Part shown: positions 19,169 through 32,300 of the stretch, in pieces
Layout: every line of letters starts with the position of its first letter
Position numbering within the stretch: the first letter of the stretch is position 1
Made by a program: the position numbers and the translations under genes
Assembly: GCA_022496185.1 (NCBI GenBank)
Contig: WTXG01000266.1
Location: 1-48,232 of the forward strand
Length of the DNA: 48,232 nt
From: Multifurca ochricompacta
Lineage: Eukaryota; Basidiomycota; Agaricomycetes; Russulales; Russulaceae
Direction: 5' to 3'
The notes under the pieces: model-generated
Databases searched by the model: none
The model's input: only the letters and a program-made list of their open reading frames with translations
What the model was told of the DNA's origin: nothing

Positions 19169-19742
19169 TGTTACGAACCCCGTCCTTGCCCGTATTCTTT
19201 TTCTTGCCCAACGACAATCCCTCTCTACTGCCCACACTCCATTATCAGATCACGTCTCCATCGTGGGATCCGTCACGTGCTCTTCATCCATCCCCGTGAC
19301 CTGCTTATTTGTTCATGTTTACCGACTGCTATCTTCGTTATCGCTTATCTTCTTATCATACGACCAGACACTTACTTAATACCCTATCAGAAGCTAAGCT
19401 TTACGCTCTCCGCTTTCGGATATTTGGGCCCACTTGACTCCGCATCCTTATCTCATAGACGCCCACTGAATTACGTATATAAGTCCGCTGTAGCTACCCT
19501 GTAGACCTCAGACTCGACTTATTGAATACATCGGTGTTTGTCTTCTGGACTTCCCCTTGAAACCTTTGACTCGACTGTCTCAGTGCTTTTGGCACTTTCC
19601 GCTCAACATCGTCACTAGGGAACAGCCCCTTTGACTTTGACTTATCCATTCGAACTCCAAGAGGTCTTATTGATCTCTTATCTAAATACACGTACGAAGC
19701 TGTCGCACAAGTCGTGCAGAGCGTCTCACACCGGACGTAACA
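19169..19742 (+). repeat. 3' LTR of B1 (574 bp)
   Basis: Follows the purine tract AGAAGAGGGGGTGA. About seven transitions separate it from the 5' LTR. Confidence 0.95.
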
Positions 19743-19747
19743 CCCAG

Positions 19748-20979
19748 CCATTGTCACGGACTCCAAACCAGAGGAGTACATGGAAGAACCAAGTGAAGAA
19801 GACGCACCGGCATTAGCAGCAACTACATTTCCAGTTGCACCTGCAGTTGTCATGTTCAGAGCCCCTGCTTTGACAACTCCCCAGATATCAATACAATCTA
19901 CAAACACCATCACCCCATCCCACCAAAATATGTCTACCATTGCTGCCCAACTCCCAGACCCCGCCCCACTGGCCCCCGCAGCTGCACCACCAAACATTCC
20001 TCCCCCTTCAGGACATTTGTCAGGAGTGCTGCCCCAAACATTTACTGGGGACCACTTGCAAAGCAAAAAGTTCATGTTGGAGTTCACAACCTTCAAGAAC
20101 TTCAATCATGATGTCCCACAGATTGTCAACCCATTCCAACATGCCAACCTGTTCCTCTCCTTAATTCGAGGGGATGCAGTAGACAACTGGACCATGGAGC
20201 AGTTGGAATGGTTAAATGAGCAGGTTGAGAGTGGGCATTGTACCACAAGTGAAGGCCTTTGGAAGACCATTGCCCAGAGGTTCAAAGATGCCTTCACAGA
20301 TGGGCAGGCCAAGCAGAAGGCAGCCTGGGAATTGAAGTCCCTTAAAATGGAAAAAGGAGAACTGGATGCATATGTTGCCAAGTTCAGAAGCCTGGCCAAT
20401 AGAGCCAGCTATGACACAGATGAAGAGGCAACGTTAGACCTCTTTTCACAAGGACTACCCAACCCGCTGGTTAAGAACATTATCCAGTTCCACCACCCTC
20501 ATGACTGGGATGGGTGGGTCAATGCTGCTTGACAACAGCAGCAAGATTACCTCAACTTCCAGACATGCTTCAGAATTGACACCAAAAAAGGAAAAACTCA
20601 AGATCAGTGGAAGGCCACTTTTGGAGTGAAGCCTGCACAACATACCCAGTGGGATCCAAATGCTATGGATACCTCTGTGGACTGAGCCCGAGCCAGGGCA
20701 ACACTTACAGAAGATGAGTGGCAGACACTGATGAAAGAAGGGTGGTGCTTTCATTGCAAGGCACTAGGACATATGTCTCAGGACTGTCCCAAGAAGGGAG
20801 CATGTGTTGCGACAGCAACCACTGCGCCAGAAGCTCCCGCTCAGAACAACCCACCCACTGTGGACAAGCAGTCGAAGGAAGAGAAAGCTCAGGACATATG
20901 GGCCAATATGATGAAAGAAAGTGAGGAAGTGCGCGCCATCTTGGTAGAAAAGGCATTTGCAAAGAAGGATTTTTGTTAG
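19748..20979 (+). pseudogene. gag: Gag remainder of B2
   Basis: Continues the B2 gag after B1. The capsid domain is open in 19780-20532 and the zinc knuckle CFHCKALGHMSQDC sits near 20750. Stops at 20530 (TGACAACAG against CGACAACAA in B1) and 20683 (GACTGAGCC against GACCGTGCC) are CpG-type changes. It ends with the same GATTTTTGTTAG frameshift context as B1. Confidence 0.9.
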
Positions 20980-22557
20980 GCTCAAACCCATCGGCCTGGG
21001 CACAAGCACTCCATGTCACCTCTGTGTATGCTAGTCAATTCAAGTCATTAAAAATACCAGTTCATTTTGAAACTACACAGAGGATGGCCAACCAAGACAT
21101 CTTAGTAGACTCTGGAGCTACAGACAATTTCATTCACCCACAACTAATCAAAACAATGGGCCTAGGGAAGCTGGCACTCCCCCAGGAAAAAAACATCTGG
21201 AACATTGATGGAACAGCCAATCACACCAGAAAAATCACCCACTATACTGACCTGAACGTCCAAGTTGGAGAAACAACGAAGGTCATTCACTTCTTGATCA
21301 CTGATCTGGGAGATGAAGACCTCATTCTGGGGTATCCATGGCTTGCTGCCTTTGAACCAAAAATTAACTGGGCCAATGCAACAATGGACAAAGACTCATA
21401 CCCAACCATTGTTACGTTGCTTGGCTATGACTACACTGTCAGACATCTGGTAGTGAGGGCCACATGTACAGACAAAGAAGACAACCCTGGTCATTTTTAT
21501 GTCACCAAAGCATCAGAACTGGCCCAGAAGGCAGTACAGGGGCAGACTGAAAGAACTTACCACAACATGGTGCCAAGCACTTATCATTGACATTGGAAGG
21601 TGTTCTCCAAAGAGGAATCACACTGCTTTCCACCAGAGCAACCATGGGACCATGCCATCGACCTTCTCCCAGATATGCCTGCCACTATAGACTGCAAAAT
21701 CTACCTGCTGTCCCAATCTGAGCAGGTGGCACTTACTGAGTTCCTTGAAGAACATCTGGCAAAGGGGTACATTCGTCCATCCAAGTCACCATATGCCTCA
21801 CCTTTCTTCTTCATCAAAAAGAAGGATGGCAAACTGCAACCAGTCCAGGATTACCAAAGAATTAATGCCTATACCATGAAAAACGCCTACCCTCTGCCAC
21901 TCATCTCTGAGCTTATTGACACCATGCGAGATAAATCCCTCTTTTCAAAGATGGATGTGCATTGGGGCTACAATAACGTCAGGATCAAAGAAGGTGACCA
22001 ATGTAAAGCGGCATTTAAGATGAACCAAGGGTTGTTTGAACCAAACGTCATGTTCTTCGGACTTACAAATTCACCAGCAACATTCCAGTCCATGATGAAT
22101 CACATCTTTCATGACCTCATCCTCACTGGCAAAGTGGTGGTCTACATGGATGACATCCTGGTCACCACTGCCGATGATTTGAATCACCATTGAGAGCAAG
22201 TACACCAGGTGCTGGATATACTGCATGAGCATGATCTGTACCTCAAACCAGCGAAGTGTTCTTTTGAACAGTGAAGCGTTGAGTACCTAGGAGTTATCCT
22301 AGAAGGAGGACAAGTGCATATGGACCCAGTTAAAGTACAGGGAATCTGAGAATGGCCAACGCCAACTTGTGTCAAGGATGTCCAATCATTTATCAGATTT
22401 TGCAATTTCTACTGACGTTTTGTCAAGGGATTCTCAGGTATTGCGCGACCATTAAACAATCTCCTGAAAAAAGATGTGCCATGGCATTGGGATACTGAGC
22501 AGCAATGAGCATTTGAACAGATCAGAGACCTGGTTGGCTCAGAGCCAGTACTCATCC
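20973..22557 (+). pseudogene. pol: Pol 5' part of B2 (protease, RT), split by copia1
   Basis: Protease VDSGATDNFIHPQLIK is followed without interruption by the region that carries an insertion in B1. RT has [14 protein letters not shown] and YMDD (near 22146). TGA stops at 21588, 22191, 22274, 22347 and others near 22415 and 22508 match CGA or CAA/CGG codons in B1. It is interrupted within RNase H (SEPVLI) by copia1 and resumes at 29130. Confidence 0.92.
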
Positions 22558-23060
22558 TGTTGAACACAGAAGATGTTCAGTGATGCTTCAGGCATCAGGT
22601 GATTAGATTAGCTGCTTGTAGATTAGATTAGATACCGGAGTTTCGGACTTTTTACATTATCATTACTACTTTCTTTCTCACATTCCGCAGTAGCTGACTG
22701 ATGCACTATGTAACATGTGATTTCTGTAGTGGCCAATGGCCTTTCTCCCTCATGTTTATTGTTTGGACTTTGTCTGGCACTTGTGGACTTATTCCCAGTG
22801 CACAGACCATCCCTTGAAGAGTATATAAGGGTGTCTGTTTCGTCTTCTACACTTCAGAGTTCTTCTAACATCTGAAGTGTAAGTTCCTTTCATACTATCT
22901 ACTTTACCAATTAGACTAATGTTCTCTACATAGAACTTTCTTTGTCTAGGTCAGTAGTATAGTTAATAGAGTTCTTCTAACATCTGAAGTAACTTTCTTT
23001 GTCTAGCCTAACCCGCTAACCCACTACAGTCAGTATGCTGCGCCTCATGCCTGTTTAACA
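22558..23060 (+). repeat. 5' LTR of copia1 (503 bp)
   Basis: TGTTGAACAC...GTTTAACA. TATATAAG at 22822-22829. An internal direct repeat GAGTTCTTCTAACATCTGAA occurs twice (about 22856 and 22970). Confidence 0.95.
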
Positions 23061-23073
23061 GGTTATGGGCCCT
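23061..23073 (+). promoter_or_regulatory. Primer-binding site of copia1 (initiator tRNA-Met half-molecule)
   Basis: GGTTATGGGCCCT directly after the LTR is complementary to the anticodon stem-loop of initiator tRNA-Met (GGGCCCATAACCC), as in Drosophila copia. The same site follows the copia2 5' LTR. Confidence 0.8.
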
Positions 23074-23989
23074 GGGCACACTTTACTGATCTGTCACTCT
23101 TTTTTGATCAGTCCAACCTTTCTTCAAGCTCACCAGCTTCAAGACCTCGTCTTTCCCAAACAGTCTTACAGTGAGCTTCGATTTCTTTCCTTTGCCCTTA
23201 ACTGTCCACAAGGTGGTGCGCTTTATGTGCCCACCTTGATCTGTCTGGCTAGTCCCTCAGGGGATTCTTGCAAGAGGTGATGAGGGACCCTAAGTGGGTG
23301 AAACACCTTAAGTTCCTCATGTGCGCTCTAAGTAAATAGTATTCTTAGTTGTAGCTGGGTTTTCGTCCCATCCATAGTCTTAGTAGGCCACTTGCCCAGA
23401 AGGCTTGGGGCTATAGGTTCAGTCAATGCTTGGCTCAATCCATAAGCCAGGTTTAGCAACCTGCTGGTAGAGTTTAGGGTCTAGAACAAGGCATGGGTAG
23501 TCACTCCCATGACGCTTGGGCTCGATACAAGTAGGCTTGAACTACTATAGTATTTACACAGTAGCTAGAAGGTTTTGTCTCTGGGCAGAAGTACCCGCTG
23601 CCGTTGTTAGGGGTCCGCCCTAACCAGAGGAAACCTAACAGTCTACTATAGTCATGGCCCCAATCATCTAGGGCTTAGTCATGGACTCCACCACCAGCAC
23701 TAGAGGAAGGGCTCTATACCCTTTGTCTCTAGTGGAACTTGCAGTTGGCTCCTCCATGACATGACTCCCCATCTATTTACACAATGTCCCCCTGATGTGG
23801 GCTTAGGACTTGTTGTAGATGGCGCTAGACAGTCTACTATACTACTTAGAAGTCGCACATCAGAGGCAGGACTTTCTTAAGTTCTGAAGCATAGCGCCAC
23901 AGAATGGACGGGCCCTCTTCAATGAGACCTGGACAACTGGTTCTAACTGCTCCTTGGAACCAGGATCAACCTTTTTTAAAATCATCTCA
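23074..23989 (+). other. Untranslated leader of copia1
   Basis: About 0.9 kb between the primer site and the first gag ATG, with no convincing coding frame or repeat. It has several short ATG frames, and repeated CTACTATAGT/AGTCTACTATA words near 23548, 23640 and 23833. Confidence 0.6.
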
Positions 23990-26900
23990 ATGTCTTCTAT
24001 TGTCTTCCCCCCTACTTTCAAGTTTGACAAGCTTGATGGCTCCAACTGGCAGCAGTGGTCTGTGTCCTTCACAGCCCTGCTGAGGATTAACGGGATGAAA
24101 AGGCACATCACGCATGATGCCCCTGATTTCATTAATCCTCCCAAGCCAGAGGATGGAGAGAAGGACAACGAGTACACCAAACGCTTCGCACTTTGGTCGG
24201 AGCCTATGTACCTAGAGTGGAACAGAGTGGAGGAGGTCCTCATGGGAGTTCTGGTGATGGTAACATCACCAGAAACATACTCCCAAATTGCCTCTGACAG
24301 AACTTACCCTTCTGTCAATGCAAAGTATGAGCGATTAGAATCACTCTATGGCTCAGTAGGTAGCATGGCCACCTACAACTTGTGGTGTTCTGTGTCTTCC
24401 TTCCGCTTGGAGGAAGGAAAACAATTCAGACCCCAGTTGCAGCGTGTGTTGGATGTGAGGAGTACCCTCAAGGAAAATGGGATGGAGATCTCTGATCTCC
24501 AGATGAGCTTTATATTGCTCCAATCCCTACCTCCATCCTACAATGCCATTGCTGGCTCAATCCTGGCGTCAGGTCCTCCTGACCGCCTTTCCCCTCAGGA
24601 CCTTGTACAAAGGTTCCTTAATGAGGAAAGCCGACTAGCCGGCCCCACAGGAAGTGGTGTTGGGGCTGCCCTTAACAAGGCAGCCCATGTCAACAAAAAC
24701 AAAAACAAAAAACAAGTATCTTTCATGCCACAACCTGCAGGTGCATCATCGTCCAATGATGTCACCTGCTTCTATTGCCAGAAGCCGGGCCACAAGGCTA
24801 ATGAATGTCGGCAAAGGAAACAGGACAGAGCCAATGCTGATGCAGGCAAAAAGGGCAACAAGAGGAAGGGGCAAGGCCCCAGTGTACAAACAAACTCCAC
24901 ACAAGTAGCTACTGTAGTTAATGGTAGTGGCAGAATACAGGAGGTGCATGAGACACCTCGCATTTCACTTTATTCTTTGATTGAAGATCCACAAGAAGTC
25001 GATGATGGCAGCAACCCTTGGATGATGGACAGCAGAGCCACCACTCACTTTACACCATACTTAGACGATTTCTCTGAGTATTTCCCACACAAGGGACATC
25101 AGGTGACAATAGGTGATGGATCCATAGTCCAAGTCGAAGGAACAGGCAAAGTCATTCTCAAAACTCGTAATAATTATGAGTTAGAGTTAAATAATGTCTT
25201 TTATATGCCTGGCAGTGAGAGAATACTGTTGACAAGCTGCATCACAGACAAAGGTGGCTCAGTGGAATTTTCTCCATCTGAAGTCAAGATAAAGTACAAT
25301 AATGCAATTATAGTGGAAGGTGTCAAGGCTTTGGGACTCTATTGGGTCTATGGGAAAACTATGCAGAATCTAAATACTGCTTCCCACAAATCTGCATCAA
25401 CTAGCCTTGAAACCTGGCATTTGCGCATGGGTCATATGTCAGAAGAGGCCCTCAAAAGACATGCTCCTAAGGCTGTAAAAGGCCTTAGCATTGATAATAG
25501 CCAAGTGGAAGACAAGCCGTGTTATGGCTGTGAAATGGGAAAATCACACCATCTTCCATTCCCTCCCTCTCAAAAGAGAGCTTCAGCACCCTTGGAGGTC
25601 ATTCATAGTGACTTAGTTGGTCCTCTGCAATGTACTTCAATTCAAGGGAACCTATACTTCGCCACTTTCATAGACGATTTTAGCAGAACTGCTCTAATTG
25701 TTGCTATGAAAGCAAAAAGTGATTTTACATCGGTCTTCAGTAATATTAAGGCATTCTTGGAAAATAAAACAGACAAGAAAATAAAGACCTTACACACAGA
25801 CCGAGGTGGCGAATTTGTCAATAGGGAGCTGAAGTCAATACTTGAGAAGGCTGGCATAGAGCATAAATTGACAATGCCATACTCCCCACAACAGAATGGA
25901 AGGGCTGAAAGATTCAACAGAACCATTATGGAAAAGGCCACCAGTATGCTGCATCATGCTGGTCTTTCCCTTGGTTTCTGGGAATGTGCAGTGCAAACAG
26001 CCTGTCACATATACAACAGAACACCTATCTGCTCTAATAAGTGGAGGACACTGCTTGAGCTTCTGGATGGGGACATTCCAGATGTCTCTTACTTTAAGAT
26101 ATTTGGCTGCTTAGCCTATTATACTGTCCCAGAGGACAAAAGACATAAACTGGATCACAAAGCCAGGGAGACAGTCTTTGTTGGGTATGCACCCCACTCT
26201 AAAGGATATCTTCTTTGGGATATGCATACTCGATCCTTCGTATTGTCAAGAGATGTGACATTTGATGAAGGGTCCTTCCCATCCAACCTTGCCAAGGACA
26301 GCAAGGGAAAACAAAAGGAAAAAGTTACACCTTTTGTCTTAGAAACAGAGAGGTCTGTCCAGCCTCAACCAGCAATAGCCACGGTTCCTCAGGCTCCTGA
26401 AGACAAGGAAGCCGAGGTTGAGGAACAGGAGGTAGTGGAACCTCCTCAAGTAAATCCAGAGCCTACCACACCCGAAAATGAGCTAGCCACACAAGAACCA
26501 TCTATCTATCAGACACTGCTGTCCCAAATCATGGAACCCTCTGAACTCCCCCAGAGAACCTGTGCCAAAAGACAATCTAAGAAGAATGTTGGCAAAATTT
26601 CCCAACCAGTATTTACTAGGGAAAGTCCACGCTCTCAGCAACGTGACAGGGCTGTGCAGGAAGACTTAGATCTTGATACTGCCTGTCCCAAACGTTCGCG
26701 TCACATGAATCCTTGATTTTATAATGAGGATAATGCTGAGTTTGTGCAGGGTTCTTCCAGACTTGGGCATATGGAATTGCTAAATGCCACAGGTGTCTCT
26801 TATAGAGATCCCCTGACTTTTCAGGAGGCAATGCAGTCTGACAATGCCAATGAATGGCTTGAGGCATGTAAATATGAAATTGATGCCTTAGATAAACTTG

Positions 26901-28350
26901 ATGTGTGGCGCCTTGAGGATCTTCCAAAAGGAAGAAAGGCTGTCAAGTCGAAATGGGTTTTTAAGCTGAAACCAGATGGACGGTTTCATGCTAGGCTCAT
27001 GGCAAAAGGGTTCACCCAAGTAGAAGGAGTGGACTTTGACGAAACTTTCTCTCCAGTCGCCAGATTTGAATCACTAAGATTACTACTAGTGCTAGCTATG
27101 CTAGAAGATTGGGAAATCCACCAGATGGATGTCAAATCGGCATTCCTACATGGCGATCTGGATGAGAGATATATATGGAGCAACCAGTTGGTTTTGTCGT
27201 TGCTGGTCAAGAGTCCAAAGTTTGTAGGCTACAAAAAGCATTATACAGCCTCAAACAAGCTTCCCGAGCATGGAATCTTCAGTTCCATGCAGTTCTTAAT
27301 GAACTGGGCTTCACTTGGACGTACTCTGATGCAGGAGTATATGTGTTTCATCAAAAGGAGGGGGATGATTTGCTTTTTGTCATTCTCTATGTAGATGACA
27401 TTACTATACTTGGGTCTTCCAATGATAAGATAACGTGGCTGAAGTCAGCTCTATCTAATCAATATGAGATGACTGACTTGGGAGAAATCCAGTCATATCT
27501 TGGAGTTAACATCACCAGAGATCGTCCTAATAAGACACTGGAGATTGACCAAACAGCCTACGTTTTATCTATTATTGAGAAGTTTGGGATGAGGGATTCC
27601 AACCGAGTATATACTCCTCTTCCCTCTGGCACTGATGTACATCTGGTCAAGTTTGATGGCCAAGCATCTACTTCTGAAATAAAGAAGTACCAACAGTTGA
27701 TGGGGTCTCTGCTATGGGTGCAGATCGGAAGCAGACCTGACATCAGTTTTGCTGTGGCGCGCCTTAGCCAATATGCTTCCAATCCCTCTCAAGATCATAT
27801 GCAACTTGCAAAATATGTCTTAAAATATTTAAATAGTACAAAAGACTGCAAGTTGCAGTATTCTGGAGGGAATGGGGAGAGTGGCCTTCATGGCTTTGCA
27901 GATTCCTCATGGGGAGATCAAGAGGACTGCCACTCAACCTCAGGCTACGTGTTTTTCTTAGCAAATGGTGCCATATCATGGTGTTCCAGAAAGCAGAAAA
28001 CAGTAGCACAGTCCACCACTGAAGCCAAATATATGAGTCTCTCTGAGGCTGCAAATCAGGCAGCGTGGTACAGGACTTTTATGGAGGAATTAGGGTATGA
28101 GGTATCCTCCCCTATACTACTCCATTGTGACAACAAGGGTGCTGTGGATTTGGCGTTAAACCCAGTCACAGGAAGGCGGTCAAAGCATATACCCATCAAG
28201 TACCATGCCATTAGGGGGTACATTGAATCGCACACAATTGAGTTAGTGCGAACCCCCACAGGTGAGATGCTGGCAGATGGCTTCACTAAGTCTCTACCAA
28301 GAGCATCGTTTGAAACCATGGTAAAAGGACTTGGACTTATGCTGAAATGA
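23990..28350 (+). pseudogene. gag-pol: Gag-Pol polyprotein of copia1, one stop and one frameshift
   Basis: The first ATG is at 23990 (MSSIVFPPTFKFDKLDGSNW). The Gag core is at about 1-210. The zinc knuckle CFYCQKPGHKANEC is at 260-273. The protease motif at residue 347 reads Asp-Ser-Arg instead of Asp-Ser-Gly (codon AGA at 25034). Integrase has the HLRMGHMS and CYGCEMGKSH zinc region, then Asp 541, Asp 604 and Glu 640, exactly the D-x62-D-x35-E layout. An in-frame TGA at 26714 precedes RT. RT contains KWVFKLKPDGRFHARLMAKG. A one-base frameshift lies near 27167. YVDD is at 27388-27399. RNase H follows with ADSSW, STTEAKYM and HCDNKGAV. It ends at TGA 28348-28350. Confidence 0.95.
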
Positions 28351-28621
28351 GAGAGCTGGAATCTGGAGACTTTGAATACCAGTTTCACTTTCCCACCATG
28401 AGCAAAGTTCTCAACTTTGAGAGTGATGCAAGAGGTGTGTATGGTTTCAGTTTGCATAAGCAAATCACCGCGATATGCCTCTGAACACCATGCCTCTCTC
28501 GCACTCAAAAGAGTTAGAGAAGTTGGATCTCTGGCTGGCGATATGCTCATTTAATTGTGATGGCAGTGTGCTCATCCAACTCATTTCCCATCCATGACCA
28601 GATGCCTTCAGCATGGAGGGA

Positions 28622-29124
28622 TGTTGAACACAGAAGATGTTCGGTGATGCTTCAGGCATCAGGTGATTAGATTAGCTGCTTGTAGATTAGATTAGATACC
28701 GGAGTTTCGGACTTTTTACATTATCATTATTACTTTCTTTCTCACATTCCGCAGTAGCTGACTGATGCACTATGTAACATGTGATTTCTGTAGTGGCCAA
28801 TGGCCTTTCTCCCTCATGTTTATTGTTTGGACTTTGTCTGGCACTTGTGGACTTATTCCCAGTGCACAGACCATCCCTTGAAGAGTATATAAGGGTGTCT
28901 GTTTTGTCTTCTACACTTCAGAGTTCTTCTAACATCTGAAGTGTAAGTTCCTTTCATACTATCTACTTTACCAATTAGACTAATGTTCTCTACATAGAAC
29001 TTTCTTTGTCTAGGTCAGTAGTATAGTTAATAGAGTTCTTCTAACATCTGAAGTAACTTTCTTTGTCTAGCCTAACCCGCTAACCCACTACAGTCAGTAT
29101 GCTGCGCCTCATGCCTGTTTAACA
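28622..29124 (+). repeat. 3' LTR of copia1 (503 bp)
   Basis: Three substitutions from the 5' LTR (A/G near base 22, C/T near base 109, C/T near base 285). The preceding 270 bp (28351-28621) are 3' untranslated sequence ending in a purine tract. Confidence 0.95.
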
Positions 29125-29129
29125 CATCC

Positions 29130-31030
29130 AACCTGATCTGAGTCACCCCTTTGAATTGGAAGTAGATGCCTCCCACTTTGTGAATGGGGTGGTATTGTAT
29201 CAAAGAGATGGTTTGCAAACACTTCACCCAGTGGCATATTATTCAGAAACCTTTTCATCTGCCGAATGAAACTATGACATCTGGGACAGGGAACTCTTAG
29301 CCATAGTCAAAGCACTGCGACATTGGCAACCCTAACTTGCGGGGAATCCTCATAAGACAGTCATTTACACTGACCACTCCAACCTGTTATACTGGAAGGA
29401 ACCCCACAAGATCAGTCGATGCATAGCATGAGAAGTCCTGGAACTCAAAGAATACAACTTCACCTTAAAGCATATTGCAGGAAGTCAGAATGCATGAGCA
29501 GATGTGCTATCATGAAGACCAGACATGCATACAGGGGAAGATGACAATGACAATGTAACCATCCTCCCAGAAGAGGTGTTTGCAAAAATGGCCATAGTCA
29601 GCCTCCATGATATGGACCTGTGGGCACAAGTCTCACAAAACATGAACCAAGAGCTATGTTGCTCATGGGCCAATGCACATAACCTAAAAGAGGTTAACAG
29701 CCTCTGGTGGAAAGACAGAGACCGACTCATTGTCACTGGTGGCAACAACATTAAGAGGGGGGTGATCCATTTTCACCATGACCTCCCCTCTGCCAGACAT
29801 CCTGGCATTGCTAACACTTACATCCTTGCCAAACGAGACTACTAGTGGCCCAACATGAAAAAGGACATTGAAGACTACATAAAGGGATGCGCAGCATGTC
29901 AAGCAAACAAAGTCAATACACATCCAAAAATCCCACCATTGCATCCAATCACCCCCATCTCATCAACCCCATTTCAGACTGTCGCCATGGACTTCATCAT
30001 CAAACTGCCTGAGTCACAAGGCTTTGACACCATTCTCACAATCACCAACCATGACTGCTCCAAGGCAGCCCTGTTCATACCCTGTAAAGAGACCATTACA
30101 GCCAAGGGAGTAGCAAAACTATACCTGAATCATGTCTATCACCATTACGGACTCCCCAAGAAGATCATATCCGACCAAGACACCCAGTTTACATCGACAT
30201 TTGCTAAAGCTCTGTGCCAGACATTAGATATCACACAGAATATATCCACTGCATATCACCCACAAACTGATGGACAATCAGAATGAATGAACCAATGGTT
30301 AGAACAATACCTTCAGTTCTGGTGTAACGGATGACAAAATGATTGGGCAGAATGGCTGCCAACCACGGAGTTTGCACACAACTCATGGCCCAATGGGATG
30401 ACAAAAGCCACCCCCTTCTCCCTTATCATGGGCTGGACTCCACACACTACATGGATGGATAAGCCCACTAATGTCCCATCCGTAACTCAATGGATAAGCC
30501 AATGGGAAGAACTATGACAATCAGCCAATGAGAACTTGGTAAAGGCACAACAGCTCTTATCAGTGCAGCCAGGAATGTTCACACCTTATCAAACCAATGA
30601 CTGGGTATGGCTCAAGGGAAGGAATATTCACACATCACACCCCTTGGCCAAATTGGCACCCCGATGTCACAGACCCTTCCAGATCAAACGGAAGCTGTCA
30701 GATGTGTCCTATGAGCTGCAGCTGCCACTGAAATGGAAGATTCACCCTGTCTTCCATGCCAAACTCCTGACCCCATACAAGGAAACCCCCATGCATGGAG
30801 AGAACTTCCCAAGACCTCCACCTGACCTTATCAATGGAGAAGTGGAGTGGGAAGTGGAGCATGTTCTAGACTCCACGTGAAAAGGCCAAGGGCATAAACT
30901 GCATTACCTGATCAGCTGGAAGGGATTCCCAGACTCTGACAATTCATGGGAGCCAGCCAGGAATATCTTTGCCCTGGCTCTTATTTCAGAGTTCCATCAC
31001 TGACATCCAGAAGTGCCCAGAGACAATTAA
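29130..31030 (+). pseudogene. pol: Pol 3' part of B2 (RNase H, integrase, chromodomain)
   Basis: Resumes the B2 RNase H after copia1 (FELEVDASHF). Integrase has its zinc region at 29766-29910 (HFHHDLPSARHPGI, CAACQANK), the core motifs AMDFIIKLP and ISDQDTQFTS (Asp retained, Arg to Gln), and Glu then a TGA in DGQSE. The chromodomain near 30900-31010 reads [22 protein letters not shown] has become LISW. Stops at 29266, 29333, 29430, 29496, 29514, 29842, 30284, 30331 and others are mostly TGA against CGA. It ends at TAA 31028. Confidence 0.92.
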
Positions 31031-31108
31031 AAGAATGACCCCCCAGACCCTGATTGAATTCCCCAGTACATGCTTTCCCAGCAACATCCTACCACTATCC
31101 AATCTATC

Positions 31109-32269
31109 ATGTCTTTCATTGCTGCCAATGCTGCTGTCGATGCCTTCACCTCCTCTGCCGTAGTTGTTGAGAACTTCCCATCTGCTCACCCTTCGACACA
31201 TCCTTCTTTGCCCATTGATTACAAAGCAGCAGAGGCATGAGTTAAAAACCAGTCTCCCAACCCCAATGATGATTTCAAACACTGTGAGGAGCCACACCCA
31301 AATGACTTGTTAGGTATGGAATTGGATGACGAGGTCCCAGAGTTCCCCTTCTTCATCAACAATCCAAACTCCTCTATGTACTACCCTCTGGAAATCACCA
31401 TGGCTGATGGGACAGTTGCCATCACCAAATATATCTTTTACACAAATGGAGGTATGGATGTCATGGGATGCATGAAGAAGAATGGCCCTGTCTATGGGGC
31501 ACCAGTCTATCTGGAGGAAAGGTATACTGGCCACCTCCACCATGCGATGAGTGATGAGCAGCTTGGACACTTAGCTGCTGAAGACTTGCAGGCCTTTGCA
31601 ATAGATGAGGTCCTGAACAACATGCGCCTTCTGCGTCTCAAGGCTGAAGTCATGAGACTGTGGAAGAACCTAACACTGTGCACTACACTCAACACCCAAT
31701 ACAAAGAACATGCAAAATGAATGACAAGGCTGACCAGTGGGATGTTCCAAGTGGAGCAAGAGTTGGTTGAGATTCGGAAGAGGTTGGAATGAGGGGACAT
31801 GTATCAGACTATCACTGAGAGGTATGCAGATACTTATGCACGCCCCCTCCCACCACGGTCACTGGGAGCTGCACCAATGCTGCTGCCCAATCAATTTGAA
31901 ATGCCGCACATGCATGAGAACCCCTGAGGAGAGACATGTTGGCGATGTGACAGCAAGTACCACATTAGCTGGAACTGCCCTCTCAATCGCAAGTGGTGCT
32001 GCCATTGCTGCAGCAACCTGCACTGGAGTAGGTTCTGTATTTTCCACCATGTGGGTGTGGCCCCAATGATCATCAACCCATCAGGCTGGTGCGGCAAGTG
32101 TTTGTGCCACCTATGCTACCAGTGTGGGCAGCATGGCCCATATGGATTTCTGCACACCCACAGATGTCCCCAGGATTTGGACAAGGAGAATGACACCCTT
32201 GATGATCGTAATGTAGCTGATGATTATCTGGAACTGGTGCAGGATGATGATGGTACGAGTCATTTCTAG
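31109..32269 (+). pseudogene. ORF3 of B2, decayed
   Basis: It starts at ATG 31109, in the same frame as the pol end (TAA 31028), and ends DDYLELVQDDDG...F at 32269. The conserved middle is open in 31307-31720 (EFPFFINNPNSSMYYPLEIT). TGA stops at about 31238, 31718, 31791 and 31926 correspond to CGA or related codons in B1. The first two knuckle regions are recognisable (CWRCDSKYHISWNC, then CCHCCSNLHWSRFC). Relative to B1, a deletion of several tens of bases between CGKC and the fourth knuckle removes most of knuckle three. Confidence 0.88.
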
Positions 32270-32300
32270 CCGGGTCTGCTAGAACCAGAAGAGGGGGTGA

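Larger units (their letters stand above)
11642..19742 (+). mobile_element. B1: best-preserved family-B chromovirus (8.1 kb)
   Basis: 574-bp LTRs at 11642-12215 and 19169-19742 are flanked by CCCAG (11637-11641 and 19743-19747) within the gag of B2. The order is LTR, self-primer site, gag, pol (-1 frame), ORF3, purine tract, LTR. I counted about seven differences between the LTRs, all transitions and mostly at CpG. Gag and ORF3 are open. Pol has TGA stops at 13911 and 15593, a 634-bp insertion at 14059 and a 1-nt deletion near 17645. A chromodomain at the integrase C-terminus places it among chromoviruses; the self-priming layout suggests the Tf1/sushi group. Confidence 0.95.
22558..29124 (+). 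mobile_element. copia1: Ty1/copia element, young, nested in B2
   Basis: 503-bp LTRs at 22558-23060 and 28622-29124 differ at only three positions by my comparison. They are flanked by the duplication CATCC (22553-22557 and 29125-29129). The order is LTR, half-tRNA primer site, long leader, single gag-pol frame with integrase before RT (copia order), purine tract GGAGGGA, LTR. It is inactivated by one stop, one frameshift and a protease active-site change. Confidence 0.96.
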
